DNA from: a virus
Strand: one strand, 5' to 3'
DNA length: 64,000 bases
IMG/VR virus record: IMGVR_UViG_3300028800_000086
Span: 1 to 64,000 of that record
Made by a program: the position numbers and the translations under genes. The notes beneath the pieces were generated by a model that saw nothing but the letters and a program-made list of their open reading frames with translations, was not told where the DNA came from and did no database searches. Below are positions 31,396 through 40,319 of this stretch, piece after piece (the stretch's first letter is position 1; every line of letters begins with the position of its first letter).

Positions 31396-32712
31396 TCAGG
31401 CCGGTGTAAACGTGACGGTCTGAACGGGCGACGTATCGGTCGGGATGACGAAACCGCCCGTCACGGTCTGCGCCGTCAAGTCTGTTTCGCCGCTGACGCG
31501 AACAATTGCGATGTCATAGACGCCGTCAGGAACGTCAATGGTGCAGATGTCTTCGGCGCGCGTCGCCTGCGTCAGATCGGTCGAGCGAATGTAGCTGCTG
31601 AGATCGCCTGCCTCGATCTGGATGCCGTAAAGCAGGCCGTCCCAGCTGAAGTTAGGAGCAAAGTTCGCCTTGTACCCGTCGTTCGAAAAGAACGGGGGAT
31701 CAGTCGACGGAGGAGGGTTCCAACCCGTGGCGGGAATTCCCATTGTAACGAGGACTTGCGGCGTGGGCATCGTCGCACTGACAACCAAACCTTCGATAAC
31801 GCAGCGAAACCACCCTGGGCTGCTTGGATTGCCGGGAGGATTGTAAGGGCCTGAGATGGTAGAACTGTCGAACCCCGCTTGGCTGGTCGAGCCGCTATCC
31901 GCCGTTGTGCCCGCCTGAACGTCGAAGATCGCCGTTAAGCCCACGCCGTCATCGTTATTGAAGTTGACGATTAGGGCCGGATAGCCGCCGCTGCTGTGGT
32001 ATTTGCCGAAGATGCTGAGCGTGTAGTTGATATCTCTTTCCGGCGTGACGGGATTGGGAGGATCGATGGCTGATCCAAACATTTGATAAACGCCATAGAC
32101 AGCAGGATCGGAAGCGAACGTGTAGATTTGTGTTGCGCTGTCCGTGTTGTCCGGTCCTTGGGGGTTGTCAGAGGCAGGGAAACCCACTGATGTTCCGCTC
32201 AAGGCTTGCCAGCCTCGGTTCGTCGCGCCACTGGCAGCGAAATCCTGCGTCGATACCGCAATGTTGGTGCGCGCGGGCTCAACGAGAAGGCCCAAGATAT
32301 CGTGGGACACCGGATCGCAGGTAAATCTGGCTGTGTCGTTCGATGCAAATTGCAACACGGCGCTGTTGTCGACGTAGCTTCCTTCGGAAGCGCGCGTCAG
32401 CCCGGCCCCTCCGGGCAATGTGCCGAGAGTGAAATCGAACGTAAGGACGTGAGGATAAGAGGCGCTGAAAAAACCGACCGCGTCGCCGGGCGCACTCGTT
32501 ACGTTACGAACGCAAAGGGGCAGAACGGTCGACGGAGCGACGTTACTAAACGTCACAGGGCTATCGTCGCCCGCCAAGGTGACGACAAACTCGCCGCCCG
32601 CACCCGACCAGATATAACGCGTCAGGCGTTTCAGATCGCCGGTCGGGAGCGTCAGCCCGTGTGTCGCGGGACCGGGTCCTACTGTCGCGGCGGGAGGAAT
32701 AAAACCGGGCAT
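31396..32712 (-). CDS. Tail protein with lectin-like carbohydrate-binding region
   Basis: Protein of 438 residues; the ATG at 32712 follows the previous stop by one base. The first ~85 residues repeat the fold of the adjacent 86-residue gene (S/G-P-G-P-A-x-H-G, L-T-R-x-I, L-A-G-D-D-x-P-V-T). Then comes L-T-R-A-S-E-G-S-Y-V-D, A-R-F and G-L-L-V-E-P-A-R-T-N, a pattern common in tail proteins with a concanavalin-like binding module. The remainder is beta-rich. Probably a receptor-binding or fibre-connecting protein. Confidence 0.62.
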   Translation of the reverse strand: MPGFIPPAATVGPGPATHGLTLPTGDLKRLTRYIWSGAGGEFVVTLAGDDSPVTFSNVAPSTVLPLCVRNVTSAPGDAVGFFSASYPHVLTFDFTLGTLPGGAGLTRASEGSYVDNSAVLQFASNDTARFTCDPVSHDILGLLVEPARTNIAVSTQDFAASGATNRGWQALSGTSVGFPASDNPQGPDNTDSATQIYTFASDPAVYGVYQMFGSAIDPPNPVTPERDINYTLSIFGKYHSSGGYPALIVNFNNDDGVGLTAIFDVQAGTTADSGSTSQAGFDSSTISGPYNPPGNPSSPGWFRCVIEGLVVSATMPTPQVLVTMGIPATGWNPPPSTDPPFFSNDGYKANFAPNFSWDGLLYGIQIEAGDLSSYIRSTDLTQATRAEDICTIDVPDGVYDIAIVRVSGETDLTAQTVTGGFVIPTDTSPVQTVTFTPA

Positions 32713-32713
32713 C

Positions 32714-32974
32714 TTACCAAAGCCCCACAAGAGCACTCGCGCTCGACGCCGTCATGACGCGCCGCGCACAAACTTCAATGAAGTTTCCCTGTAGCGCAGG
32801 AAGCGTGACAGGGTCGTCGTCGCCCGCAAGGATGACGACGAGATTGCCTGACGAACCGACGTAGATCATCCGCGTCAGATGCGGCAAGTCATTAGCGTCA
32901 TCCGGCGTGATAGAGAAGCCGTGCGCGGCAGGACCAGGCGATACCGATGCAGCGGGAGGCTTGAAATACGTCAT
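32714..32974 (-). CDS. Stand-alone copy of the fibre N-terminal domain
   Basis: Protein of 86 residues homologous to residues 1-85 of the next protein (31396-32712). Shared: S-P-G-P-A-A-H-G, L-T-R-M-I, V-V-I-L-A-G-D-D-D-P-V-T and C-A-R-R-V. It may be a small virion adaptor on which fibres sit, or a truncated duplicate. It overlaps its upstream neighbour by ATGA. Confidence 0.5.
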   Translation of the reverse strand: MTYFKPPAASVSPGPAAHGFSITPDDANDLPHLTRMIYVGSSGNLVVILAGDDDPVTLPALQGNFIEVCARRVMTASSASALVGLW

Positions 32975-33312
32975 ACGGTAATCCCCAATGGCGGAAGACG
33001 AAGCGGAGCGCGATGCGGCTGGCCCGTACCGCGCATCAACAATGCCTTATCGACGACCTGGACGCGAGGCGTTGCGTCGTTACGTTGCGGCCGCGGCTTA
33101 CGACGCTCGACCGCGAGAACTTCACGACGCTTACGCTGCAGCGACTTGTAATGCTCGACGCCTTCGCAACCCAGCACGTAATAGATGGCGGCGCGAGACG
33201 AACCGTATTCCGTCGCCATCGTCGAAATGATTTCCGATCTCGCCGCGCGCGTCTCGGCCGCCTTCCAGCGCGCCGCGATCGTGATGTAATCGGTTTTCGG
33301 TATCTTGTTCAT
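32971..33312 (-). CDS. Putative DNA-binding protein (HTH-like)
   Basis: Protein of 113 residues; the ATG at 33312 overlaps the previous stop (ATGA). Residues ~25-50 look like a helix-turn-helix (I-I-S-T-M-A-T-E-Y-G-S-S-R-A-A-I-Y-Y-V-L). The C-terminal half is basic and Pro/Arg-rich, suited to nucleic acid binding. Finding such a gene in the middle of a structural operon is unusual. Confidence 0.45.
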   Translation of the reverse strand: MNKIPKTDYITIAARWKAAETRAARSEIISTMATEYGSSRAAIYYVLGCEGVEHYKSLQRKRREVLAVERRKPRPQRNDATPRVQVVDKALLMRGTGQPHRAPLRLPPLGITV

Positions 33313-33515
33313 CGCAGGAGATGGCCGCTCGTCAGCGCCGGGCCGATCATGCGCCAGACCAGCAAAATGCAAACGAGCGCGACGACGACCCACAGTATCT
33401 TGATCACCTGGGCGGGGAGCGGAACGCCGATCTGATTGAGGACCCAGATGATAAGGAACCCGACCGCGACGGCAAGACAAATGTAGATAAGTAAAACGAT
33501 GATCGCTTCGAACAT
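33309..33515 (-). CDS. Small two-TM membrane protein
   Basis: Protein of 68 residues with two hydrophobic helices (A-I-I-V-L-L-I-Y-I-C-L-A-V-A-V-G-F-L and I-L-W-V-V-V-A-L-V-C-I-L-L-V-W) split by a Pro-containing loop (G-V-P-L-P-A-Q). Similar small proteins are common in large phages and are sometimes called holin-like, but it is 30 kb from the lysis block. AGGAGAG precedes the ATG. Confidence 0.5.
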   Translation of the reverse strand: MFEAIIVLLIYICLAVAVGFLIIWVLNQIGVPLPAQVIKILWVVVALVCILLVWRMIGPALTSGHLLR

Positions 33516-33516
33516 G

Positions 33517-34332
33517 TTATGCTCTCCTCTTCATGGCTTCGCGACCCGCCGCGGTAAGCATTTCCTTCGGCAGGTCGTCGATCGAATAGATGTATTGATA
33601 GTAGCACCGGCAATAGACTTCTTCGCCGGGCTGAGTAATCTGATCCGTGTACTGGTGACCGTCGAGCTTGATCAGTCCCTTCTGCATTGCCCAGTTATCG
33701 CGAACCACGTACAGGTCCTTGTCGCGCTCCTTGTGGTCTTCGCGGTAATCGTAATTCGCCTGCCGCCAGTGACTGTGCCAGATAGCGGCGATCGCCCCGC
33801 CGCCCACCGCGACAACGTCGTTGAGCGTCGAGGTAAGCTTGATGCCCTGATCGGTCATCACCCGGCGTTCCCGGAACGACAATCCCGATAGCGACTTGCG
33901 GATGTCGACCTTCGCCGCCTTCTTGTCCGTCGCCTCGCTGCCTCCGGGCGGCACTGAAGTCGCCCAACCGTAGAACCGGCGAACCATCGCCGTCATCTCC
34001 TGATCGCGATTGAGCCGAATCAGTCCGATGCTCGCCATGATGCGGCGGTCTAGCTCCGCTTTCAATTCCGGGCGAAGGCGGTCGATCGTATAGCGATTGA
34101 CTCCCTTGTGCATCGAGACGATACCGCCGCGCTCGATCAGCCGCCGATACAAGGCCGTCAACCCCTCGCGCAACATCTTCTCCATCCGATCTCGCGGCAT
34201 CATGTCGGCTTCGGCCGCCCGGCGCAAACGCTCGCTCCACATCTCGACGCGTTCGTTGCTGTCGAAACCGTTTTCAGCCAAGTCGTCGATCGCGGCTTGC
34301 AGCACGGCGTAGAAGGAAGCTGTGTTGGGCAT
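33517..34332 (-). CDS. Minor head protein, MuF-like
   Basis: Protein of 271 residues downstream of the portal gene. The helical N-terminal half ends in S-L-S-G-L-S-F-R-E-R-R. The C-terminal part has the MuF/head morphogenesis pattern: Y-R-E-D-H-K-E-R-D-K-D-L-Y-V-V-R-D-N-W-A, then E-E-V-Y-C-R-C-Y-Y-Q-Y. Such proteins sit at the portal vertex and can be ejected with DNA. Start after TAG of the previous gene. Confidence 0.72.
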   Translation of the reverse strand: MPNTASFYAVLQAAIDDLAENGFDSNERVEMWSERLRRAAEADMMPRDRMEKMLREGLTALYRRLIERGGIVSMHKGVNRYTIDRLRPELKAELDRRIMASIGLIRLNRDQEMTAMVRRFYGWATSVPPGGSEATDKKAAKVDIRKSLSGLSFRERRVMTDQGIKLTSTLNDVVAVGGGAIAAIWHSHWRQANYDYREDHKERDKDLYVVRDNWAMQKGLIKLDGHQYTDQITQPGEEVYCRCYYQYIYSIDDLPKEMLTAAGREAMKRRA

Positions 34333-35133
34333 CTATTCCATCGCCCGAAGCGTCTTCAAGTCTTCTTCGGTAACGACGCCGATGCCCTTGCTTTCGAGCC
34401 AAGACGCCTGTCGATCCATTTCGATGGCTTCCTTTATCGAAAATTCATTAACGTATAATCCTTTGTCTTTGGCTCTGCTCACAGACGCCATGTTCCCTCT
34501 GGCGGCGGCGCGAAGTTGCGCGGCGAGTTGCTTGTAGGTTTTGCCGGCCGATACCGATACGTCCGCGCGCCACCCGACATCCGACCGGGCGACCCGTTGT
34601 CCCAGGTCGTTGATCGCTTCCACGAGCGCGCTGAAGGTCGCGGGGATATCGTCGGCGCGGCCTGCCGTTTTTTTCGCTTCCTCGACAACTTTGATAGCCG
34701 TAGCTTGGGCACGCGTTAATCCGAGACTTTCCGCCATAGTGAAAAACCAAGAGTGGCCCGCGTTCGCCATCACTTGGTTTATGATGTACGGACTAGAATT
34801 GGCGTGGAAGGCAATTTGCCATTTCGTCGGGTCAGCCGCGTCTAAACGAGAATTCGCGGACTCAAATCGCGCGAGAATATCGTCGGCGCGCTTTCGAACG
34901 TACGATGACCCCAGGCGTTCGCGATCGCGCATGTGATCGACGACCTTCTGAAATTCATCCCAATAGGCTTGAAGCTTGCGCGATAGCGGATCGGATTTCG
35001 TCCTGGTCTCATTCGGCCTTTCCGTGCCGCGGCCTGTATTGATCATCTCGTCGAGAAGCGGTCGACCTTTCGAAAGCAACTTTTCGTAGTGCGCCTTCAA
35101 TGCGTTGTCGCTTAGGTTTCGAAGATCAACCAT
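34333..35133 (-). CDS. Unknown helical head-block protein
   Basis: Protein of 266 residues, mostly alpha-helical and charged (L-L-S-K-G-R-P-L-L-D-E-M, Y-W-D-E-F-Q-K-V-V-D-H-M-R). No motif recognised. It overlaps the small gene upstream by 8 bases and directly precedes the MuF-like gene, so a head or ejection role is plausible. Lys/Arg-rich C-terminus. Confidence 0.45.
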   Translation of the reverse strand: MVDLRNLSDNALKAHYEKLLSKGRPLLDEMINTGRGTERPNETRTKSDPLSRKLQAYWDEFQKVVDHMRDRERLGSSYVRKRADDILARFESANSRLDAADPTKWQIAFHANSSPYIINQVMANAGHSWFFTMAESLGLTRAQATAIKVVEEAKKTAGRADDIPATFSALVEAINDLGQRVARSDVGWRADVSVSAGKTYKQLAAQLRAAARGNMASVSRAKDKGLYVNEFSIKEAIEMDRQASWLESKGIGVVTEEDLKTLRAME

Positions 35134-35332
35134 CGCGCGCCATCCTATGCATCGTCGCTACGTGATCGAAGAACGCATCCAGCGCATCCTTCGCCTTGAC
35201 GCGCTCTATCTCGCTGCGCGCCCATTGACCGGAAACGCACGCCGCCTGAAAGCCGACTAAGGCGCTATCGAGCATCGAGCGCGCCGTGTGGGCGCTGCGA
35301 ATAACGGCGATCGCGTCGGTGGCGAAGGTCAC
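35126..35332 (-). CDS. Small helical protein after portal
   Basis: Protein of 68 residues. GTG start at 35332 overlaps the portal stop (TAGTG). Helical with S-M-L-D-S-A-L-V-G-F-Q-A-A and F-F-D-H-V-A-T-M. No family recognised. Confidence 0.45.
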   Translation of the reverse strand: MTFATDAIAVIRSAHTARSMLDSALVGFQAACVSGQWARSEIERVKAKDALDAFFDHVATMHRMARDG

Positions 35333-36906
35333 TACGCGCGCTTCCTTCCGTCGATCACCCGCAGCCGCCGATCCTCCTTGATGCCGCGGAGACGGGAGAC
35401 GGCGGCTTGTAGCGCCTCAATGCCCTTCTCGACGCTGTCGGCCTTCGACAACTTGAACTTGTCCGCGCCCGTCTCCGGATCGTCGCTTTCGTCGCCGCCC
35501 ATCGCGCCTAGCTCCTGGCGATCCTTGTCGGCCTGGGCGTTCTCGCGCATCAAGTCGTAATCGAAGTGCAGCGGCGAGCCGAACAGCAGGCGCATCTCGT
35601 TGATGTTGTCCGCGACGAACTGCGCGAGCGTGACTAGGTTCTCCGGGTCCATCAGCGGCGTGTAGACCTGAAGCACGGCGATCAACGCCCTTAGCTTCAC
35701 GTCGTCGACCTTGACCTTTTCGCTGTCCGGCTCCTCAAGCAGGTTCGGCCATTCGGCCTTGAAGCTGTTAGACCAACGATAGAACGCCGCGTCAAAATCG
35801 ATCTTGCCGTACTCGGCCTTGAACTCGGTCTTGATCGTCTCATAGAATTCCGGTGTCCAGGCGAGATGTTGGACGATCGTTGTGAAGTATTCGTAAAGCG
35901 GCTCCATCCATTCGCGGATATCCGCGACGAACCGCGCCTGCGCCTTCGCGTCCTCAGTGCCTTCCCCGAAACCCTCCACAAAGCTTTCTTCGGTCAGCAT
36001 CTGCGCCGGCATTGACGCGCCGCTCGCGATGTTCTCGATGATATCGTCGCGCGCCTGCTTGAACGGCGCTTCAAGGTTCTGCAGGTTGATGCTTTCGATC
36101 TCCTCGCCGTCAGTGCCGATCGAAATGACGTTGCCGACGACCGCTTCCTTGACGACGTTCCGCTTCATCCCGAACATCGTGATCATCGCCTCAGTGATCA
36201 TCGCCCCGGCCTGCTTGATCTTCGCGACCAGCGTGCCGGCCTTAATCGATACCATATCGTCCGTCCGCATTGTCTGGATAAACGACTTGAGCGGATAGAG
36301 CGGACGCTGATAGACCGATCGGCCGGTGAAGCCGAACGTTGACGGCGTGTAACTGATGTAGATCGGGAATTCGTTGATCAGTATGCAGGTCCTTGACCGA
36401 TGGAACGTCTTACCGTTGACGACGATCTCCTGGGCGTGCTGGAAGTCCATCGCTAGCGGGTCCTGGTTCAGCACCAGCGAACCCGCGGTGTTCAACGGAT
36501 CGTAGACGTTGAAGGCGTACTTCTTCTTCCAAAGCTCCTTGAGCTTGAGCGCGGTATTCGGCTGTTCCCCTTCGACCAGCGTGCCGATCGACGCGATGCC
36601 GTAGACGCGAGCCTGGGAGGCAACGCGGAAAATGTGCTTGTCTGCGCCGATTAGCTTCCAGGTCTTGACGAACTGCTCCTTGACGCGATCGCCGGGCGAT
36701 TCAGGGATGGTAATCTTGCGAGGCTGGCTCTGGGCGATCTTCAACGGCTTCTCGGCCATCTTCGCGCCGAGCGGATGATACAGATAGAGCAGCTTGCAGA
36801 TTTCGTAGCTCGGGTCATCGCCCGGCTGGATATCGGCCGCGCCGATGATCGTGGTGAAGGCGTTACCGATCGATGAAGCGCCGACAAGGTTGAGCGTTGC
36901 GGTCAT
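35332..36906 (-). CDS. Portal protein (DUF1073/PF06381 type)
   Basis: Protein of 524 residues two genes after the large terminase. Matches the DUF1073 portal class: a start with Y-H-P-L-G-A-K-M near residue 43, A-R-V-Y-G-I-A-S-I-G in the clip/stem part, and I-A-S-G-A-S-M-P-A-Q-M-L-T in the C-terminal third. The tail is Glu/Asp-rich then basic. The dodecameric portal is the DNA gate of the head. ATGA overlap with the preceding small gene. Confidence 0.85.
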   Translation of the reverse strand: MTATLNLVGASSIGNAFTTIIGAADIQPGDDPSYEICKLLYLYHPLGAKMAEKPLKIAQSQPRKITIPESPGDRVKEQFVKTWKLIGADKHIFRVASQARVYGIASIGTLVEGEQPNTALKLKELWKKKYAFNVYDPLNTAGSLVLNQDPLAMDFQHAQEIVVNGKTFHRSRTCILINEFPIYISYTPSTFGFTGRSVYQRPLYPLKSFIQTMRTDDMVSIKAGTLVAKIKQAGAMITEAMITMFGMKRNVVKEAVVGNVISIGTDGEEIESINLQNLEAPFKQARDDIIENIASGASMPAQMLTEESFVEGFGEGTEDAKAQARFVADIREWMEPLYEYFTTIVQHLAWTPEFYETIKTEFKAEYGKIDFDAAFYRWSNSFKAEWPNLLEEPDSEKVKVDDVKLRALIAVLQVYTPLMDPENLVTLAQFVADNINEMRLLFGSPLHFDYDLMRENAQADKDRQELGAMGGDESDDPETGADKFKLSKADSVEKGIEALQAAVSRLRGIKEDRRLRVIDGRKRA

Positions 36907-37106
36907 CGGCTTCCGATCTTCGCCTTGCGGCGACGCTCGCGACGGTTACGCGGCGGGTCGCGTTCCTCGGTTGCGATCGTCGCGCAATTGCCCCAGCCAG
37001 CCGTCGTCGTCGCAATGACCGTCGCAATGACCGTCGCATTGCCGTATTCGAAACCGCCAAAGCGATTGCCGTCGATCGACGGCGTCGTCCTCGGTTGCGG
37101 AACCAT
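36903..37106 (-). CDS. Small basic protein with TVIA repeats
   Basis: Protein of 67 residues; TGATG start at 37106. The centre is a T-V-I-A-T-V-I-A repeat from a 12-base unit (37009-37040). The end is strongly basic (P-P-R-N-R-R-E-R-R-R-K-A-K). No family recognised. Coupled to portal by ATGA. Confidence 0.4.
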   Translation of the reverse strand: MVPQPRTTPSIDGNRFGGFEYGNATVIATVIATTTAGWGNCATIATEERDPPRNRRERRRKAKIGSR

Positions 37107-37297
37107 CACGCCTCACCCATAACCGGCTCGTTGAACATCGCGTTAGCTCCCATCACCATCGCCATATCCTCCAACGGTACGTGCTCGCAAAAGCCGAGCG
37201 ATCGCCGGTCACGCAGCTTCAGGCGATCGACCATCGACGCCAGCATCTCCGGGCTGATGTAAAAGCGGAAGCCGTTGCTATACGTCGCGACGCGCAT
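37106..37297 (-). CDS. Small protein after large terminase
   Basis: Protein of 63 residues, TAATG overlap with the terminase gene. Features: S-N-G-F-R-F-Y-I-S-P-E-M-L and a Met-rich end (D-M-A-M-V-M-G-A-N-A-M). No family recognised. Confidence 0.45.
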   Translation of the reverse strand: MRVATYSNGFRFYISPEMLASMVDRLKLRDRRSLGFCEHVPLEDMAMVMGANAMFNEPVMGEA

Positions 37298-38910
37298 TAT
37301 TTGCCGTCCTTGTCTCCGAACATCACCGCCGCCCCGTAGCAGAACGTATCAAACAGTTCGTCTTCGTCGTGCGGCGTGCCGTGGCCAACGCGGAACGTCG
37401 TAACCTGATCCAGCAGATGGTTCTTCAACCGGCCTTTGTAGACTAGCGTCTTGTCGAACGCGGCCTGCGTAATCTTCAATAGCTTCCGGTTGATGTAGCC
37501 AGAGACGGATACCGCGCGACCTTCCTTGCCCATCGCGACTAGATCGCCGGTCAACGGCTTCATCTTACCGGGCCACTTGGTGCGACCTTTCTGCAGCAAT
37601 ATCTGGCCGCTGTCCTTGTCCTCGATATAGACGGCGGCGAAGCCCGATCGGCTATGGCATTCGCGCGCTAGCTCCTCGCCGCGCTTCAGGACGTTGGGGA
37701 AATCAATTTCTAGGAACTGGGCTTCGATCTGCTTCAGGTCCCAGTCGAGAATGAAGCCGTGAGGCTTCGGATGCATATTGAAACCGAAGTACGTCACGCC
37801 CGTCCCGTCGTTCTTCTTCCCCGTCTTCGTCGCGCTATCGATCACCGCGAACACGGCGTCGAGACGTTCGGGCTTGGGCGCGGGTTCGTACGTGCTTTCG
37901 CCGTTCGCTGTCTTCTTCTCGACCATGATCTGGGACCGGGAGAAGAAGTACGCGCCGTCACGCGCCCGCGGTTGTTGCTGGTACTGGGTCGCCCAGCCGT
38001 GCTCCATCACCTCAATTTTCTTTTCTTCGACGTTCGCCCGTCCCATGAACGCGGGATGTAGCAATTCGCCTTCTTCGGTCCGCGGATCGGTAAACCAAGG
38101 TGTCTTGACCGATAGGCTGCGAACGTACTCCATCGGTAGGATCAGCTTAACGTAGGGCAGCGCCGCCTGCTCGATGACGCCGCAAAGATCGTCGGGGTTG
38201 AGCCGCTGCATCACTACGATGATCGCGTCGCGCTCCTGATCGTTCAATCGGCTCGATGCCGACTCGCGAAACATTCTTGTCGCCTTAGCGCGCTCCAATT
38301 CGCTTTCCGCGCCTTCCGTGCTGTGCGGATCGTCGATCATCAACCGATTGCCGCGACCCGCCGTCAGTCGCTTGAAGGGGACGGCCTTGCGTCCGCCTTT
38401 CATCGTGTTCTCGAAATCGTCTTCCGCGAACTTCGTCAGCGTGATGTCGGGCCACAACGTCTGGTACCACTCGCTCTGCACCAGATCGCGATGCTTCCGG
38501 CTATCTCGCCGCGCATAGCTCGCTTCGTACGAAGTCGAGAAGTACCGCAACCAGGCTTCCGTCGTCCACTCCCACGCGGGAAACATCACTGATATCGTCG
38601 TCGACTTCATCATGCCCGGAGGCATATTGCAGAGAAACCTCGTGATCTGGCGTTTCTTAATCGCCTCTAGGTGCTCCCCGATCGCGTCGATATGCCAGTT
38701 GGGGAGATACTTGATGCCCGGCTCTGGAATATGCCAGGCGTTCTTAACGAAGCCGGTAAACCGCTCGCATTCCTTCCGTACCGCATCGGCGTCTTCCGCG
38801 ACGCGCCTCATATGCGCCGCTCGCTCGCGACGCTTCGTCAACTCCGCTTCGATCATCGACTTGACGCGGATCGCGTTGAGCCGCGCCGTCTCGGTGAGGA
38901 CTAAGGTCAA
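37297..38910 (-). CDS. Terminase large subunit
   Basis: Protein of 537 residues if started at the TTG (38910) that overlaps the previous stop as TTGA; AAGG lies 8 bases upstream. ATPase: N-M-P-P-G-M-M-K-S-T (Walker A) and R-L-M-I-D-D-P-H-S (Walker B). Nuclease: A-V-I-D-S-A, V-Y-I-E-D-K-D-S-G-Q and D-E-L-F-D-T-F-C-Y-G give the acidic RNase H-type triad. The coupling motif region is normal. It cuts concatemers and drives packaging with the portal. Confidence 0.9.
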   Translation of the reverse strand: MTLVLTETARLNAIRVKSMIEAELTKRRERAAHMRRVAEDADAVRKECERFTGFVKNAWHIPEPGIKYLPNWHIDAIGEHLEAIKKRQITRFLCNMPPGMMKSTTISVMFPAWEWTTEAWLRYFSTSYEASYARRDSRKHRDLVQSEWYQTLWPDITLTKFAEDDFENTMKGGRKAVPFKRLTAGRGNRLMIDDPHSTEGAESELERAKATRMFRESASSRLNDQERDAIIVVMQRLNPDDLCGVIEQAALPYVKLILPMEYVRSLSVKTPWFTDPRTEEGELLHPAFMGRANVEEKKIEVMEHGWATQYQQQPRARDGAYFFSRSQIMVEKKTANGESTYEPAPKPERLDAVFAVIDSATKTGKKNDGTGVTYFGFNMHPKPHGFILDWDLKQIEAQFLEIDFPNVLKRGEELARECHSRSGFAAVYIEDKDSGQILLQKGRTKWPGKMKPLTGDLVAMGKEGRAVSVSGYINRKLLKITQAAFDKTLVYKGRLKNHLLDQVTTFRVGHGTPHDEDELFDTFCYGAAVMFGDKDGK

Positions 38911-39119
38911 TGGACGACCTTGCTTTTCGGAACGTCGAGACGATAACCGTCGCTCATCATGTCCTTTACGATCCGGCGACAACGCGCCTTCCCCACGTCG
39001 ACCTGCTTCGCGATCTGATCGTATGAAACGCCGTACGTTCTCAACACGAATATCTTCACGTCGCGATCGGACGGCAACGGCTTGCCGCGAGGAATGTTGA
39101 ATATAAGTCGATCAGTCAT
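38907..39119 (-). CDS. Small HTH protein, terminase-associated
   Basis: Protein of 70 residues between putative small and large terminase genes, overlapping both. A helix-turn-helix is visible: Y-G-V-S-Y-D-Q-I-A-K-Q-V-D-V-G-K-A-R-C. It might contribute DNA recognition in packaging or be a regulator. No family name is safe. Confidence 0.5.
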   Translation of the reverse strand: MTDRLIFNIPRGKPLPSDRDVKIFVLRTYGVSYDQIAKQVDVGKARCRRIVKDMMSDGYRLDVPKSKVVH

Positions 39120-39576
39120 TCTCGATCTGCCGCGGTATCGAATAGCTTCCGTCCGGTCCCTTCGCCGCTTCTAGGACGCCTGTGATGCGACCGAGTGCCG
39201 CAAGCAACTGCTCCTCTGACATCGCGCCGAAATCGAGCGCCGTGCCGTCAGGGTTCGCGTGAACGTTAATCGGGTTGCCCCAAGCGCGCTTGAGCAGCAT
39301 GTCGGCCGCCGCGAGACGAACCATTGGAGTGTTATTCGTGTTGTGCATGATCACAGCCGCGGTCGCGATCGATTGCCGAGTGAAGCGACGCGCCAACATC
39401 TTCACATCTAGCTCGGTCGACGTTTTCATAGCGTGCGCCATCCACGACGCGCCGCCATTCGGATTTCCGCTCTGGCCGGGCTTCCATGTAGTGCCGTTGC
39501 GCTTCGAATTCGGAGAAGCCATTGCCTTACGTTCCTTGTAAAGGGCAATCATCTCCTTCCTCGATTTACGCGCCAT
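39112..39576 (-). CDS. Putative terminase small subunit (DUF5681-like)
   Basis: Protein of 154 residues. It starts basic, then T-W-K-P-G-Q-S-G-N-P-N-G, the hallmark of DUF5681 proteins, which often sit before large terminase genes. The middle is helical (A-A-V-I-M-H-N-T-N-N-T-P). The position two genes before the large terminase supports a packaging role; whether it or the HTH neighbour is the true small subunit is open. Confidence 0.6.
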   Translation of the reverse strand: MARKSRKEMIALYKERKAMASPNSKRNGTTWKPGQSGNPNGGASWMAHAMKTSTELDVKMLARRFTRQSIATAAVIMHNTNNTPMVRLAAADMLLKRAWGNPINVHANPDGTALDFGAMSEEQLLAALGRITGVLEAAKGPDGSYSIPRQIEND

Positions 39577-39594
39577 CAGATGCCTGCTCTGGAC

Positions 39595-40221
39595 CTAAGT
39601 GATTGAGACAATTTCGACGTCATCAGATTTCGTAGGCACAATCATCAGCCGCCCCAACATCTTCCCTAAAACGACATCGATCCGCTCGCGATCGGAGAAT
39701 TGCACCCGGCCTTCGCGCCCGGCGAATAGTCCGCTCGATATTCGAACCTTTGCGCCGACCGGGACGAAGCGCGCTAACGCGTCATCAACCTCCTCGGCGT
39801 CTACAATTCCGTCTCGGCTACAACGCCCCAGAAGGATCGCCATAACCTCATCACTTATCCGCGTCGGGCATTCCGGGCCGGTAGAAAGAAGTCGCTGAAC
39901 GCCCGGCTGATCATTGATGTATCGCCAGGGCGTTTCCTCCACGTCGAAGTTCACGAAGATATAGCCGCAGATATACTGACGCTCGTGTATCACTTTTCGG
40001 CCGCGCTGTATTCGCGTAACTCGGTATCGAGGATTGAATGGCTGGATGCCGCGAAGGCGTCCTAGATAGGCTTCCGCAGTCAACTCGGCGCGAGGCTCCG
40101 TTGTAGCGACGTACCAACGTGTAGCTATGATCGTTCTCCCCGAACGGTCCCCGCGTACCGCTGGTTTCCCGCGGCATGCCGAGAGAGTTTGCCTAGAGTT
40201 CGATGCCCGAATCAAGCGCAA
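39595..40221 (-). CDS. NusG/RfaH-like transcription elongation factor
   Basis: Up to 208 residues from a TTG at 40221. The NGN domain covers ~35-115 (R-W-Y-V-A-T-T-E-P-R-A-E, then Y-I-C-G-Y-I-F-V-N-F-D and P-G-V-Q-R-L-L-S). The KOW domain covers ~150-178 (G-A-K-V-R-I-S-S-G-L-F-A-G-R-E-G). It is the first gene of the late operon. Start is uncertain: the best ribosome site (GGGGAGA, 40135-40141) lies just before ATC/ATA codons at 40126-40131, immediately ahead of the NGN domain, with no ATG. Host NusG binds the RNA polymerase clamp; a phage copy could direct antitermination. Confidence 0.8.
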   Translation of the reverse strand: MRLIRASNSRQTLSACRGKPAVRGDRSGRTIIATRWYVATTEPRAELTAEAYLGRLRGIQPFNPRYRVTRIQRGRKVIHERQYICGYIFVNFDVEETPWRYINDQPGVQRLLSTGPECPTRISDEVMAILLGRCSRDGIVDAEEVDDALARFVPVGAKVRISSGLFAGREGRVQFSDRERIDVVLGKMLGRLMIVPTKSDDVEIVSIT

Positions 40222-40319
40222 TAATCGAGAACACGTTTTAGCCGCCCGTCGCCGGTTACCAACGGTCCTTCGGGTCCCACGCTTTCTATTGTAAATCGCT
40301 TTTTCTCGTATCTATTTGA

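Noticed and set aside
37009-37040. 12-base tandem repeat as a regulatory iteron
   Set aside because: Only about 2.5 units, inside a coding sequence where it encodes T-V-I-A; too short for an origin iteron.
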